DNA from: Streptomyces sp. DH12
Lineage (GTDB): Bacteria; Actinomycetota; Actinomycetes; Streptomycetales; Streptomycetaceae
Length of the DNA: 39,789 nt
Reading direction: 5' to 3'
Assembly: GCF_020873895.1 (NCBI RefSeq)
Contig: NZ_JAHWGT010000050.1
Location: forward strand, 1 to 39,789
The position numbers and the translations under genes are program-made. The notes below the pieces were generated by a model. It was not told where the DNA came from and searched no databases. It saw only the letters and a list, made by a program, of their open reading frames with translations. Shown here one piece after another: positions 16,004 to 28,754 of this stretch; position 1 is the first letter of the stretch, and each line of letters starts with the position of its first letter.

Positions 16004-16693
16004 ATGACCACACACCTGATCACCGGCGCGGGCTCCGGCATCGGCGCGGCGGTCGCCCGCCGCCTCCACGCGCGCGGGGACGAGCTCGTCCTGCTGGCCC
16101 GGGACGCCGGGCGTGCGAAGGAGCTGGCGGAGCTCCACCCCGGCGCCCGTACCCTCGTCGGGGACCTCGCCGACCCCGACCGGCTCTCCTGGGCCTTCTC
16201 CCACCAGGAGCTGCCCGACCGGCTCGACACGCTGCTCCACGTCGCCGGCGTCGTCGACCTCGGCCCCGTCGGCGAGCTGAGCACCAAGACGTGGCGCGCG
16301 CAGCTCGACGTGAACCTCGTCGCCCCCGCCGAGCTGACCCGGCTGCTCCTGCCGCAGCTGCGCGTCTCCCAGGGCCACGTCGTGTTCGTCAACTCCGGCG
16401 CCGGCCTCCACGCGAACGCCGACTGGTCCGCGTACGCCGCCTCCAAGCACGGCCTGCGCGCCCTCGCCGAGGCGCTGCGCGCCGAGGAGCGCCCCCACGG
16501 CGTGCGCGTCACCTCGGTCTACCCGGGCCGCACGGCCAGCCCCATGCAGGCCAAGGTCCACCGGCAGGAGGGCAAGGAGTACGACGCCTCCCGCCTGATG
16601 GACCCCGAGTCGGTCGCGACGACGATCCTCACCGCCGTCGACCTGCCCCGCGACGCGGAGATCCAGGACCTGACCGTCCGCCCGGGCCGCTAG
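16004..16693 (+). CDS. Short-chain dehydrogenase/reductase (SDR)
   Basis: This 229-residue classical-type SDR has the cofactor motif TGAGSGIG (about residues 6-13). Arg residues after strand 2 (LARDAGRAKEL) suggest NADP. It also has the structural motif HVAGVVDLG and the catalytic set Asn (LDVNLVAP), Ser (VNSGAG) and Tyr-x3-Lys (YAASKHGL, about residues 144-148). The conserved PG motif is VYPGRTAS. It is slightly shorter than the usual 245-260. The reaction is an NAD(P)-dependent oxidation or reduction of an unknown substrate in the cytosol. It is transcribed alone between the LOG-like gene and a hairpin at 16704. Confidence 0.85.
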   Translation: MTTHLITGAGSGIGAAVARRLHARGDELVLLARDAGRAKELAELHPGARTLVGDLADPDRLSWAFSHQELPDRLDTLLHVAGVVDLGPVGELSTKTWRAQLDVNLVAPAELTRLLLPQLRVSQGHVVFVNSGAGLHANADWSAYAASKHGLRALAEALRAEERPHGVRVTSVYPGRTASPMQAKVHRQEGKEYDASRLMDPESVATTILTAVDLPRDAEIQDLTVRPGR

Positions 16694-16703
16694 GGGCTGC
16701 CTG

Positions 16704-16727
16704 GCCGATCAGCCCGGCGTGATCGGC
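16704..16727 (+). terminator. Hairpin after the SDR gene
   Basis: GCCGATCA (16704-16711) and TGATCGGC (16720-16727) are perfectly complementary around an 8-nt loop, starting 11 nt after the SDR stop codon. It could also serve as an operator for the downstream gene, but the position favours termination. Confidence 0.5.
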
Positions 16728-16817
16728 GGGACGCCCCCTGGGCCCGCCCGGGCCGCCAGGGCCCGCCCGGGGCGCCCGGCCGGCCCGGGCCCGGACCGTG
16801 TCCCGGGGAGCGGCGCG

Positions 16818-16823
16818 TACCCT
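16818..16823 (+). promoter_or_regulatory. -10 box (TACCCT) for leaderless transcription of the MetE-like gene
   Basis: TACCCT ends 6 nt before GTG 16830 (TCCCGG between), without any ribosome site. It would drive the MetE-like gene and probably ligA behind it. Confidence 0.5.
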
Positions 16824-16829
16824 TCCCGG

Positions 16830-20049
<3,220 letters not shown>

Positions 20050-20311
20050 ACCGGAACCGGCCGCGAACGGCGGGAACAGGCCGGAAATCGTCACCCGTTC
20101 AGCGCATACCAGACGGTTACGGGTGGCCGGGTCGCATTCGGGCAAGAGCTGTAGAGCGCCGCCCGCGAAAGCGCTCCGCGGCCTACTGTTGTGACGTGCG
20201 CCTGTCGTGCACGGCCGCGGTGGGAACGTCCGTGCGCGGTGGTCGTGGTGGTGTGACGACGGGCCACCACGAGGCAGAGGCAACGGCACCGCCGGCTGTG
20301 AGAGGGACGGA

Positions 20312-22438
20312 ATGAAACCGACCGAGAGTGCCGACCCGGTCGCCCGACCGCGTACGCGCGCCTGCCCGGCCGCCGCGGCCTTCGAGGGCCTCGCCGCCAG
20401 GCTCCCCGCGATCGTGGTGGCCCTCGCGGGCGTCGCGCTCGCCGGCGGCTTCCACCGGGCCGTCAGCCACGGCCACGCCCTCTTCCCCGGCGGCGCCACC
20501 GGCTGGTCCCTGGCCGTCCTCACCGGCATCGTCGTCGGCCACCTGGTCGCCCTCGGCCGCGACCGCTGGTGGGGCGGCACCGGCTCCGGCGCCGCCCTCA
20601 CCCTCGCCGTCCTCATCCTGTACGGCTGGGTGCCGGCCGGGCTGGTCAGCCTCGCCGTCGTCGTGCTCGTCAGCGCCGCCCGGCGGCACCGCTGGCGGCA
20701 GGGCCTGCTGCACGGCGCCGCCGACGTCCTCGGCATCGGCGCCGCCGCGCTCGTCCTCGCCGCCTTCGGCGACGTGCCGTCCGTCGAACGGCCCTGGGAG
20801 CCCCTCGAATGGGGGATCGCCGCCGTACCGGAGGTCGCGCTCGCCGCCGCCACCTACCTGGTGGTGACCCGGCTCCTGCTGTGGTACACGCTCGCCCCCC
20901 AGGTCGGCAGCCTGCCCACGGCCGCCCGCACCGCGCTGCTCCGCCAGGGCCTCGTCGCCGTCGCCCTGCTCGGCATCGCCCCGCTCATCTGCGTCGTCGC
21001 CGTCTCCCTGCCCGTGCTGCTGCCGCTCTTCGCCGTGCCCTTAATCGCCCTCGACTCCACGCTCTGGATCGCCCGGGCCCGCGCCGAGGAGCAGCTGCGC
21101 GACCCGCTCACCGGCCTCCCCAACCGCCAGTGGCTCCTGGAACGCACCTGGTCCGCCCTGGAGGCCGCCGAGGCCGACGGCGCCCGCGCCGCGCTGGTCC
21201 TGATCGACCTCGACCGCTTCCGCTCGGTCAACGACACCCTCGGCCACCTCGCCGGCGACCGGCTCCTCCTCCAGATCGCCGAGCGGCTGCGCCTCGCCCT
21301 GCCCCGCGGGGCGGAGGCCGCGCGGCTCGGCGGCGACGAGTTCGCCGTGCTCCTGCCCACCGCCGACTCCACCACCAGCGCCCAGCGCGTCGCCCGGCAC
21401 CTCGCCGCCGCCCTCTCCTCCCCGCTCGACCTCGACGGACTCACCCTCGTCCTGGAGGCCAGCGCCGGGGTCGCCGTCTTCCCCGACCACGCCCTGGACG
21501 CCGAAGGGCTCCTCCAGCGCGCCGACGTCGCCATGTACCAGGCCAAGCGCGACCGCACGGGCGTCGAGGTGTACGAGTCCAAGCGCGACTCCAACACCCC
21601 CGACCGCCTCGGCCTCCTCGGGGACCTGCGCCGCGCCCTCGACGCCGGCGACGTCGAGCTGCACTACCAGCCCAAGGTCCGCTTCGACGGCCAGGTCGCC
21701 GGACTGGAGGCGCTGGTCCGCTGGGTGCACCCCGAGCGCGGCCGCGTCCCCCCGGACGAGTTCATCGCCATCGCCGAGTCCTCCGGCCTGATGCCGCACC
21801 TCACCGAGTACGTCCTGGAGACCGCCCTGGCGCAGGTCGCCCGGTGGCGCGCCCAGGGCATGGAGGTCCCCGTCGCGGTGAACGTCTCCCCGCGCGACGT
21901 CCACAGCCCCGGCTTCGCCGGCGCGGTCGCCGCCCGGCTGGCGCGGCACGGCGTCCCCGCCGGGGCGCTCCAGCTGGAGATCACCGAGCACGTCCTGCTG
22001 GAGGACCCGCAGCGCGCCGCCGACACCCTCGCCGCCCTCACCGCCCACGGCGTGAAGATGTCCCTGGACGACTTCGGCACGGGCTACTCATCCCTGGTCC
22101 ACCTGCGCCGCCTCCCGGTGAGCGAGCTGAAGATCGACCGGTCGTTCGTGGCCCGCCTCGCCATCGACACCGAGGACGCCGAGATCGTGCGCTGCACGGT
22201 CGACCTCGCCCACTCCCTCGGTCTGCTCGTCGTCGCCGAGGGCGTCGAGGACGACGAGACCTGGGAGCGGCTGCGCGACCTCGGCTGCGACGCCGTGCAG
22301 GGCTGGCTGGTCGCCGCCGCGATGCCGCCGCAGGAGACCACCGCCTGGCTGCGCGCCCGGGGCGAGCACGGCTGGCACCGCCCCAGGGCCGCCCTGCCGC
22401 CCTCGTCGGATCGCCCCTCCAGCCACCCGGTGACGTAG
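20312..22438 (+). CDS. Membrane GGDEF-EAL protein, both motifs intact (RmdB-like)
   Basis: The 708-residue protein has about six to eight membrane spans (residues about 25-250), a GGDEF domain (about 265-425) and an EAL domain (about 440-690). The GGDEF motif is exact (RLGGDEF, 340-344) with DPLTGLPNR upstream. The inhibitory I-site (RxxD, nine residues before GGDEF) is absent. The EAL domain keeps GLEALVRW (EAL at 466-468), the metal/substrate motifs LEITEH, SLDDFGTGYSSL and LKIDRSF, and AEGVE, so it should hydrolyse cyclic di-GMP. ATG 20312 follows GAGAGGGACGG. The position right after ligA matches, from memory, Streptomyces RmdB (SCO5495), a c-di-GMP phosphodiesterase that affects development. 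An intact GGDEF leaves open a bifunctional role. Confidence 0.88.
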   Translation: MKPTESADPVARPRTRACPAAAAFEGLAARLPAIVVALAGVALAGGFHRAVSHGHALFPGGATGWSLAVLTGIVVGHLVALGRDRWWGGTGSGAALTLAVLILYGWVPAGLVSLAVVVLVSAARRHRWRQGLLHGAADVLGIGAAALVLAAFGDVPSVERPWEPLEWGIAAVPEVALAAATYLVVTRLLLWYTLAPQVGSLPTAARTALLRQGLVAVALLGIAPLICVVAVSLPVLLPLFAVPLIALDSTLWIARARAEEQLRDPLTGLPNRQWLLERTWSALEAAEADGARAALVLIDLDRFRSVNDTLGHLAGDRLLLQIAERLRLALPRGAEAARLGGDEFAVLLPTADSTTSAQRVARHLAAALSSPLDLDGLTLVLEASAGVAVFPDHALDAEGLLQRADVAMYQAKRDRTGVEVYESKRDSNTPDRLGLLGDLRRALDAGDVELHYQPKVRFDGQVAGLEALVRWVHPERGRVPPDEFIAIAESSGLMPHLTEYVLETALAQVARWRAQGMEVPVAVNVSPRDVHSPGFAGAVAARLARHGVPAGALQLEITEHVLLEDPQRAADTLAALTAHGVKMSLDDFGTGYSSLVHLRRLPVSELKIDRSFVARLAIDTEDAEIVRCTVDLAHSLGLLVVAEGVEDDETWERLRDLGCDAVQGWLVAAAMPPQETTAWLRARGEHGWHRPRAALPPSSDRPSSHPVT

Positions 22439-22478
22439 CGCGGCACAAACCGTTTCACGGGCATCGCGGCACGCCCCA

Positions 22479-22484
22479 TAGGAT
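22479..22484 (+). promoter_or_regulatory. -10 box (TAGGAT) for the gatC operon
   Basis: TAGGAT fits TANNNT and lies 38 nt before ATG 22523, leaving a normal leader with a GAGGATCG ribosome site. A convincing -35 is not seen. Confidence 0.45.
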
Positions 22485-22522
22485 TGGGCCAAAACCGCTC
22501 ACTCACCCCTGAGGATCGCTGC

Positions 22523-22819
22523 ATGCCTGGCATCACGCGCGAGGAGGTCGTCCACCTCGCACGGCTGGCGCGTCTGGAGCTGAAGGGCGAAGAGGTCGAC
22601 CACTTCGCCACCCAGCTCGACGACATCATCGGCGCGGTCGCCCGCGTTTCCGAGGTCGCCGACCAAGACGTCCCGCCGACCTCCCACCCGCTGCCGCTGA
22701 CGAACGTCATGCGCGCGGACGAGGTCCGTCCGTCGCTCAGCCCCGAGCAGGCGCTCTCCGGAGCCCCCGCCCAGGAGCAGCAGCGTTTCAAGGTGCCGCA
22801 GATCCTCGGGGAGGACTGA
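22523..22819 (+). CDS. gatC: Asp/Glu-tRNA amidotransferase subunit C
   Basis: This 98-residue GatC is the small chaperone-like subunit that wraps GatA and stabilises the GatCAB complex. The complex converts misacylated Glu-tRNA(Gln) or Asp-tRNA(Asn) to the amidated forms. The N-terminal signature [21 protein letters not shown] and the C-terminal VPQILGED are typical. ATG 22523 follows GAGGATCG. It is followed by gatA after five nucleotides, so the two genes are almost certainly coupled. Length is normal. Confidence 0.95.
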   Translation: MPGITREEVVHLARLARLELKGEEVDHFATQLDDIIGAVARVSEVADQDVPPTSHPLPLTNVMRADEVRPSLSPEQALSGAPAQEQQRFKVPQILGED

Positions 22820-22824
22820 CCGAC

Positions 22825-24324
22825 ATGACGGACAGCACCATCACGAAGCTGACGGCCGCCGAGCTGGCGGCGAGGATCGCCTCGGGCGAGCTCACCGCCG
22901 TCGAGGTCACCGAGGCCCACCTCGCCCGCATCGAGGCGGTCGACGAGAAGGTCCACGCCTTCCTGCACGTCGACCGCGAGGGCGCGCTCGCCCAGGCCCG
23001 CGCCGTGGACGACAAGCGCGAGCGCGGCGAGGCCCTCGGCCCGCTCGCCGGCGTGCCGCTCGCCCTCAAGGACATCTTCACCACCCGGTCCATGCCGACC
23101 ACCGTCGGATCGAAGATGCTGGAGGGCTGGCTCCCGCCGTACGACGCGACGCTGGTCGGTCGGCTGCGCGCCGCCGACGTCGTCATCCTCGGCAAGACCA
23201 ACATGGACGAGTTCGCCATGGGCTCCTCCACCGAGAACAGCGCCTACGGCCCCACCGGCAACCCCTGGGACCTCACGCGGATCCCCGGCGGCTCCGGCGG
23301 CGGCTCCTCCGCGGCGCTCGCCTCGTACGAGGCGCCCCTGGCCATCGGCACGGACACGGGCGGCTCCATCCGCCAGCCCGCCGCCGTCACCGGCACGGTC
23401 GGCGTCAAGCCGACGTACGGCGCGGTGTCCCGCTACGGCATGGTCGCGTTCTCCTCCTCCCTTGATCAGGGCGGCCCCTGCGCCCGCACCGTCCTCGACG
23501 CGGCCCTGCTGCACGAGGTGATCGCCGGGCACGACCCGCTGGACTCCACGTCCATCGACGCCCCCGTCCCGCCGGTCGTCGAGGCCGCGCGGAACGGCAC
23601 CGTCACCGGCATGCGCGTCGGCGTCGTCAAGCAGTTCCGCGGCGAGGGCTACCAGGCCGGCGTCCTGCAGCGGTTCGACGAGTCGGTCGAGCTGCTGAAG
23701 GAGCTGGGCGCCGAGGTCGTCGAGCTGGACTGCCCCTCCTTCGACCTGGCGCTCTCCGCGTACTACCTGATCGCCCCCTCGGAGTGCTCCTCCAACCTGG
23801 CGCGCTTCGACGGCCTGCGCTACGGCCTGCGGGCCGGCGACGACGGCACCCGCTCGGCGGAGGAGGTCACCTCCCTCACCCGCGAGGCGGGCTTCGGCGA
23901 CGAGGTGAAGCGCCGCATCATGCTCGGCACGTACGCGCTCAGCTCCGGCTACTACGACGCGTACTACGGCTCCGCGCAGAAGGTCCGCACGCTCATCACG
24001 CGCGACTTCGAGCGCGCCTTCGAGCAGGTCGACGTGATCGTCTCCCCGACGACGCCGACCACCGCCTTCCCGATCGGCGAGCGCGCCGACGACCCGATGG
24101 CGATGTACCTGGCCGACCTGTGCACCATCCCGACCAACCTCGCGGGCAACGCCGCCATGTCGCTGCCGTGCGGCCTGGCGCCGGAGGACGGCCTGCCCGT
24201 CGGCCTCCAGATCATCGCCCCGGCCATGAAGGACGACCGCCTGTATACGGTCGGCGCCGCGGTCGAGGCCGCGTTCACGGCCCGCTGGGGCCACCCGCTG
24301 CTGGAGGAGGCTCCGGCACTGTGA
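22825..24324 (+). CDS. gatA: Asp/Glu-tRNA amidotransferase subunit A
   Basis: The 499-residue amidase-signature enzyme releases ammonia from glutamine and channels it to GatB. The catalytic Lys is in PLALKDIF (about residue 82). The Gly/Ser loop [12 protein letters not shown] holds the cis-Ser, and [13 protein letters not shown] holds the nucleophilic Ser, so the Lys-Ser-Ser triad is complete. Downstream segments [14 protein letters not shown] and [18 protein letters not shown] are typical. It starts five nucleotides after gatC and is followed 28 nt later by a small gene not found in most bacterial gat operons. Together these supply Gln-tRNA or Asn-tRNA in an organism that lacks one or both direct synthetases. 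Confidence 0.97.
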   Translation: MTDSTITKLTAAELAARIASGELTAVEVTEAHLARIEAVDEKVHAFLHVDREGALAQARAVDDKRERGEALGPLAGVPLALKDIFTTRSMPTTVGSKMLEGWLPPYDATLVGRLRAADVVILGKTNMDEFAMGSSTENSAYGPTGNPWDLTRIPGGSGGGSSAALASYEAPLAIGTDTGGSIRQPAAVTGTVGVKPTYGAVSRYGMVAFSSSLDQGGPCARTVLDAALLHEVIAGHDPLDSTSIDAPVPPVVEAARNGTVTGMRVGVVKQFRGEGYQAGVLQRFDESVELLKELGAEVVELDCPSFDLALSAYYLIAPSECSSNLARFDGLRYGLRAGDDGTRSAEEVTSLTREAGFGDEVKRRIMLGTYALSSGYYDAYYGSAQKVRTLITRDFERAFEQVDVIVSPTTPTTAFPIGERADDPMAMYLADLCTIPTNLAGNAAMSLPCGLAPEDGLPVGLQIIAPAMKDDRLYTVGAAVEAAFTARWGHPLLEEAPAL

Positions 24325-24352
24325 GCGACGCACGAGCGAACGGAGAGACGCT

Positions 24353-24592
24353 GTGAGCGCACTGAGCAAGGCGAAGGGCTTCAAGAAGTCCCGGACCGGC
24401 ACGTACCTGTCCATCGGCACCACCGCCTTCGGCGCCGTCAGCGTGGTGAAGCAGCTGCGCCACGCGCGCACCGAGAGCGACACGCTGATGCTGCTGGACG
24501 CCGTCGTGTCGGCCGCCGCCATCGCGACGGGCCTCGCCATCCTGGTGCGCGAGTTGAAGCGCATCGGCGACGACGACGTCCTGTTCGGCTGA
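24353..24592 (+). CDS. Small conserved-looking protein between gatA and gatB
   Basis: The 79-residue protein starts basic ([19 protein letters not shown]), has a first weakly hydrophobic stretch (about 19-33, [15 protein letters not shown]) and a stronger second one (about 46-66, [19 protein letters not shown]), then a charged tail ([14 protein letters not shown]). That suggests a small membrane-associated protein with one or two helices. GTG 24353 follows GGAGAGACG. Gaps are 28 nt to gatA and 16 nt to gatB, so it is part of the operon. I recall a gene in the same place in S. coelicolor, which suggests a conserved position. I do not recognise a function. A GatCAB accessory role is only an inference from context. 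Confidence 0.75.
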   Translation: MSALSKAKGFKKSRTGTYLSIGTTAFGAVSVVKQLRHARTESDTLMLLDAVVSAAAIATGLAILVRELKRIGDDDVLFG

Positions 24593-24608
24593 GAGGAACA
24601 GCTCCACC

Positions 24609-26123
24609 GTGATCGCCACGACTGACCTGGTGTCCTACGAGGACGCCCTTGCCACCTACGACCCCGTGATGGGCCTCGAGGTGCACGTCGAGCTCGGCAC
24701 CCGCACCAAGATGTTCTGCGGCTGCTCCACCGAGCTGGGCGCCGAGCCGAACAGCCAGACCTGCCCGGTCTGCCTGGGCATGCCCGGCGCGCTGCCCGTG
24801 GTCAACGCCACCGGCGTCGAGTCCGCCATCAAGATCGGTCTCGCCCTGAACTGCGAGATCGCCGAGTGGTGCCGCTTCGCCCGGAAGAACTACTTCTATC
24901 CGGACATGCCGAAGAACTTCCAGACCTCCCAGTACGACGAGCCCATCGCCTTCGACGGCTACCTGGACGTCCAGCTGGAGGACGGTGAGGTCTTCCGCGT
25001 CGAGATCGAGCGCGCGCACATGGAGGAGGACACCGGCAAGTCGACGCACGTCGGCGGCGCCACCGGCCGCATCCACGGCGCGTCGCACTCGCTCCTCGAC
25101 TACAACCGCGCGGGCATCCCGCTCATCGAGATCGTCACCAAGCCGATCGTCGGCGCCGGTGACCGCGCACCGGAGGTCGCCAAGGCGTACGTCTCCGAAC
25201 TGCGCGCCCTGATCCGCGCCCTCGGCGTGTCCGAGGCGCGGATGGAGATGGGCCAGATGCGCTGCGATGTGAACCTGTCGCTGCGGCCCATCGGCCGGGA
25301 GAAGTTCGGCACCCGCAGCGAGACGAAGAACGTCAACTCGCTGCGCTCCGTCGAGCGGGCCGTCCGCTACGAGGTGCGGCGGCACGCCGCGGTCCTCTCC
25401 GGCGGCGGCACCATCGTGCAGGAGACCCGCCACTTCCACGAGGACGACGGCTCCACCACCTCCGGCCGGGTGAAGGAGGAGGCGGAGGACTACCGGTACT
25501 TCCCGGAGCCCGACCTCGTCCCGATCGCGCCGTCCCGCGCGTGGGTCGAGGAGATCCGCGCCGGGCTGCCGGAGCTGCCGCGCGTGCGCCGCAACCGGCT
25601 GCGCGAGGAGTGGGGCGTCTCGGAGCTGGACATGCAGGCCATCCTCAACGCCGGAGCGCTCGACCTCATCCTGGCCACGATCGACGCCGGCGCCCCGGCC
25701 GACCAGGCCCGCAAGTGGTGGATGGGCGAGCTGTCCCGGCAGGCCAACGAGTCCGGCACGGCCCTGGAGGAGCTGCGGATCACCCCGGCGCAGGTCGCCC
25801 GGGTCACCGCGCTCGTCTCGTCCGGCGACCTCAACGACAAGCTGGCCCGCCAGGTCATCGAGGGCGTGCTCGCGGGCGAGGGCGACCCGGACACCGTCGT
25901 CGAGAAGCGCGGCCTGAAGGTCGTCTCCGACGAGGGCGCCCTGACGGCGGCGGTCGCGGAGGCCATCGCCGGGAACGCCGCCATCGCGGACAAGATCCGC
26001 GGCGGCAAGGTCGCGGCGGCCGGTGCGCTGGTCGGCGCGGTCATGAAGGCCACGCGCGGCCAGGCCGACGCGGCCCGCGTCCGGGAGCTGATCCTGGAGC
26101 AGCTGGGCGTCAGCGAGCGCTGA
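24609..26123 (+). CDS. gatB: Asp/Glu-tRNA amidotransferase subunit B
   Basis: The 504-residue GatB binds the misacylated tRNA and phosphorylates its acyl group before amidation. The N-terminal cradle has [18 protein letters not shown], and the zinc-binding Cys set reads CGCSTELG ... CPVCLGMPG (about residues 37-60). The helical and YqeY-like tail domains run from about 300 to 504, with AADQARKWW-like [15 protein letters not shown] and [30 protein letters not shown] 24609 follows GAGAGGAAC. It is the last gene of the gat operon, and three strong hairpins follow its stop. No defects are seen. Confidence 0.96.
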   Translation: MIATTDLVSYEDALATYDPVMGLEVHVELGTRTKMFCGCSTELGAEPNSQTCPVCLGMPGALPVVNATGVESAIKIGLALNCEIAEWCRFARKNYFYPDMPKNFQTSQYDEPIAFDGYLDVQLEDGEVFRVEIERAHMEEDTGKSTHVGGATGRIHGASHSLLDYNRAGIPLIEIVTKPIVGAGDRAPEVAKAYVSELRALIRALGVSEARMEMGQMRCDVNLSLRPIGREKFGTRSETKNVNSLRSVERAVRYEVRRHAAVLSGGGTIVQETRHFHEDDGSTTSGRVKEEAEDYRYFPEPDLVPIAPSRAWVEEIRAGLPELPRVRRNRLREEWGVSELDMQAILNAGALDLILATIDAGAPADQARKWWMGELSRQANESGTALEELRITPAQVARVTALVSSGDLNDKLARQVIEGVLAGEGDPDTVVEKRGLKVVSDEGALTAAVAEAIAGNAAIADKIRGGKVAAAGALVGAVMKATRGQADAARVRELILEQLGVSER

Positions 26124-26131
26124 TCCGCCGG

Positions 26132-26150
26132 CGCCGCCGTGACGGCGGCG
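26132..26150 (+). terminator. First of three hairpins after gatB
   Basis: CGCCGCC and GGCGGCG form a 7-bp stem around GTGAC, eight nucleotides after the gatB stop codon. Confidence 0.55.
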
Positions 26151-26156
26151 GTGGGT

Positions 26157-26189
26157 GAGGCGGTGCACCGGTCGACGGTGCGCCGCCTC
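26157..26189 (+). terminator. Second hairpin after gatB
   Basis: GAGGCGGTGCACC (26157-26169) pairs over 13 bp, one G-T wobble included, with GGTGCGCCGCCTC (26177-26189) around a 7-nt loop. Confidence 0.6.
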
Positions 26190-26199
26190 CCGCGTTCCC

Positions 26200-26231
26200 G
26201 GGTCCCCGCCGCCGGCCGGCGGCGGGGACCC
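26200..26231. terminator. Perfect 32-bp palindrome after gatB
   Basis: The half-site GGGTCCCCGCCGCCGG (26200-26215) is mirrored exactly by CCGGCGGCGGGGACCC (26216-26231). As RNA it folds into a very stable hairpin with a minimal loop, and it can act in both directions. The rest of the gap to the MMPL gene (26232-26366) holds that gene's untranslated region, and I see nothing else distinct in it. Confidence 0.65.
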
Positions 26232-26366
26232 CGCCATTCGGAGCTGTGACGAAGCCCACGAAAGGGGCAAACGATCACTTTTCGCTGTCAGAGTTGGCGC
26301 CACAGGGTCAGGTGTTCCCCCGGGAGGTTCCCGGCGAAGGACCACGAACCTCAGGGAGCGAACCTT

Positions 26367-28724
26367 TTGGCAGCCATCGCGCGGTGGTGCGTGCGCCACC
26401 GACTCCTCGTCGTCCTGCTCTGGCTCGTCGCGTTCGGCGGCGCGGCGGCGGCCACGGGTGTCGCCGGGACCGCGTACTCCAACGAGTACGAGGCCCCGGG
26501 CACCGAGTCCGGCCGCGCGACGGCCGTGCTCCGGGAGGCGTTCCCGGGCGGCGGCAACGACAGCGCCACCGTCGTCTGGCACACCGACCGCGGCGACGTG
26601 CGTGCGCCGGCCGTCGAACAGCGGATCGCCCCCATGCTCGACGCGGTCGCCGCCCTGCCGGGGGTCGCGGCCGTCACCTCCCCGTACGGCCCCGCCGGCC
26701 TCCCCGAGGCCGCGGACGCCACGGCGGGCACGACCGGCATGACCGGCGCGGACGCCACGGCGGGCACCGGCGCGGACCCCGCGACCGCCGCGACCGGCGC
26801 CCGCGCGGCGGCGGCGCGGGAGGACATCCTCCACGGCGCGGTCAGCGAGGACGGCAGGACCGCCTACGCCACCGTCACCTTCGACCAGCGCGTGGAGGAC
26901 ATCGACGCGGCGCGGGCCGAGGCCCTGGTCGACACGGCCCGCCAGGCCGCCGGCGAGGGCCTCCGGGTCGAGGTCGGTGGGCGCGTCGCCGCGCTGACCG
27001 GGGGAGGCGGCGGGCACACCGCCGAGATCGTGGGCGTCGCCGTCGCCGCGGTCGTGCTCTTCCTGGCCTTCGGCTCCCTCGCGGCCAGCGCCCTGCCGAT
27101 CGCCACGGCCCTGGTGAGCGTCGGCACCGCCGCCTCGGGCATCGCCCTGCTCGGCCACGTCATGACGGTCGCGGACTTCGCCCCGATGCTCGGCATGCTC
27201 ATCGGGCTCGGCGTCGGAATCGACTACGCCCTGTTCATCGTCACGCGGCACCGCAAGAACCTCAAGCGCGGCCTCGGCGTCACCGAGGCCGCCGAGAGCG
27301 CCGTCGCCACCACCGGCCGGGCGGTCGTCTTCGCCGGCGCGACCGTCTGCATCGCCCTGCTCGGGATGCTCATCCTGCGGCTCGGCTTCCTCAACGGCGT
27401 CGCCATAGCGGCGTCCCTCACGGTGGTCCTCACCGTCGTCGCCTCCGTGACGCTTCTGCCCGCCCTGCTCTCCCTCATCGGCATGCGCGCGCTCTCCCGT
27501 CGCGAGCGCCGCCGCCTCGCCGAGCACGGCCCGCAGCCGGACCTGCCCACCGGGTTCGCCGCCCGCTGGTCCGCCTTCGTCGAGCGCCACCCGAAGAAGC
27601 TCGGCGCCGTCGCCGCCGTCGTGATGCTCGCCCTGGCGCTGCCCACGCTCTCGCTCCGCCTGGGCACGTCCGACCAGGGCAACGACCCCGCGTCGACCAC
27701 CACCCGGCAGGCGTACGACCTGCTCGCCGGCGGCCCGGACGGCGGCGGCTTCGGCCCCGGCGTCAACGGGCCCCTCACCCTCGTCGCCGAGCTGGAGGGC
27801 GCCGGCGACCGCGTCGCCATGAGCCGGCTCCCGGCCCAGCTGACGGCCACGCCCGGCGTCGAGTCCGTCGGACCCGTCACGTACAGCGGCAGCGGCAACG
27901 CCGCGGTCGTCACCGTCGTACCGGACTCCGCGCCCCAGTCCCAGGCGACCAGCGACCTGGTCGACCGGCTCCGCCACGACGTCCTGCCCGCCGCCGAGGC
28001 GGGCAGCTCCCTGGACGTCCACGTCGGCGGCATCACCGCCGCGTACGACGACTTCGCCCAGGTCATCATCGACAAGCTGCCGCTCTTCGTCGGCGTCGTC
28101 ATCACCCTCGGCTGCCTGCTGCTCCTGCTCGCCTTCCGGTCCGTCGGCATCCCGTTGAAGGCCGCCGCGATGAACGTCGCCGCCGTCGCCTCCGCGTTCG
28201 GGGTCGTCGTCGCCGTCTTCCAGTGGGGATGGGGCAGCGAACTGCTCGGCCTCGGCCGGGCGGGCCCCATCGAACCGTTCCTGCCGGTGATCGCGGTGGC
28301 GGTGCTCTTCGGACTCTCCATGGACTACCAGGTGTTCCTGGTGAGCCGCATGTACGAGGAGTGGCTGGAGACCCGGGACAACCGGCGGGCCGTCCGCGTC
28401 GGCCTCGCCGAGACCAGCCGGGTGATCAACTCCGCGGCCGTCATCATGATCGCGGTCTTCCTGGCGTTCGTCCTCTCCGGGGACCGGGTCATCGCGATGT
28501 TCGGCATCGGGCTCGCCGCGGCCGTCGCGCTCGACGCGTTCGTCCTGCGGACGCTGCTGGTGCCCGCGCTGATGCACCTGCTCGGCGGCGCCAACTGGTG
28601 GCTGCCCCGCTCCCTGGACCGGGTGCTGCCGCGCATCAGCGTCGAACCCCCCGAGGCGCCCGAGCCTGCGCGTGCGAAGATCCCCGGGACGCGCACGAGC
28701 GGAGACGGAGAGCTCGTGCCGTAG
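26367..28724 (+). CDS. MMPL/RND-family transporter
   Basis: This 785-residue membrane protein has the MMPL two-lobe layout. A first span near residues 10-33 is followed by a large outside loop, then five spans (about 220-375), a second outside loop (about 430-560) and five more spans (about 570-735). The family motif GLGVGIDYALFIVTRHR lies near residue 280 and its partner FGLSMDYQVFLVSRMYEEW near 650, so both proton-relay Asp-Tyr pairs are present. Relatives export lipids or toxic compounds using the proton gradient. TTG 26367 is the start, with GGGAG nine nucleotides upstream. The first outside loop carries low-complexity TAGT-type repeats (about residues 115-145). Substrate is unknown. A broken acetyltransferase follows directly. 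Confidence 0.88.
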   Translation: MAAIARWCVRHRLLVVLLWLVAFGGAAAATGVAGTAYSNEYEAPGTESGRATAVLREAFPGGGNDSATVVWHTDRGDVRAPAVEQRIAPMLDAVAALPGVAAVTSPYGPAGLPEAADATAGTTGMTGADATAGTGADPATAATGARAAAAREDILHGAVSEDGRTAYATVTFDQRVEDIDAARAEALVDTARQAAGEGLRVEVGGRVAALTGGGGGHTAEIVGVAVAAVVLFLAFGSLAASALPIATALVSVGTAASGIALLGHVMTVADFAPMLGMLIGLGVGIDYALFIVTRHRKNLKRGLGVTEAAESAVATTGRAVVFAGATVCIALLGMLILRLGFLNGVAIAASLTVVLTVVASVTLLPALLSLIGMRALSRRERRRLAEHGPQPDLPTGFAARWSAFVERHPKKLGAVAAVVMLALALPTLSLRLGTSDQGNDPASTTTRQAYDLLAGGPDGGGFGPGVNGPLTLVAELEGAGDRVAMSRLPAQLTATPGVESVGPVTYSGSGNAAVVTVVPDSAPQSQATSDLVDRLRHDVLPAAEAGSSLDVHVGGITAAYDDFAQVIIDKLPLFVGVVITLGCLLLLLAFRSVGIPLKAAAMNVAAVASAFGVVVAVFQWGWGSELLGLGRAGPIEPFLPVIAVAVLFGLSMDYQVFLVSRMYEEWLETRDNRRAVRVGLAETSRVINSAAVIMIAVFLAFVLSGDRVIAMFGIGLAAAVALDAFVLRTLLVPALMHLLGGANWWLPRSLDRVLPRISVEPPEAPEPARAKIPGTRTSGDGELVP

Positions 28725-28754
28725 CCCGCCGCACCGCGGCGGGGGAGGGGCAGC

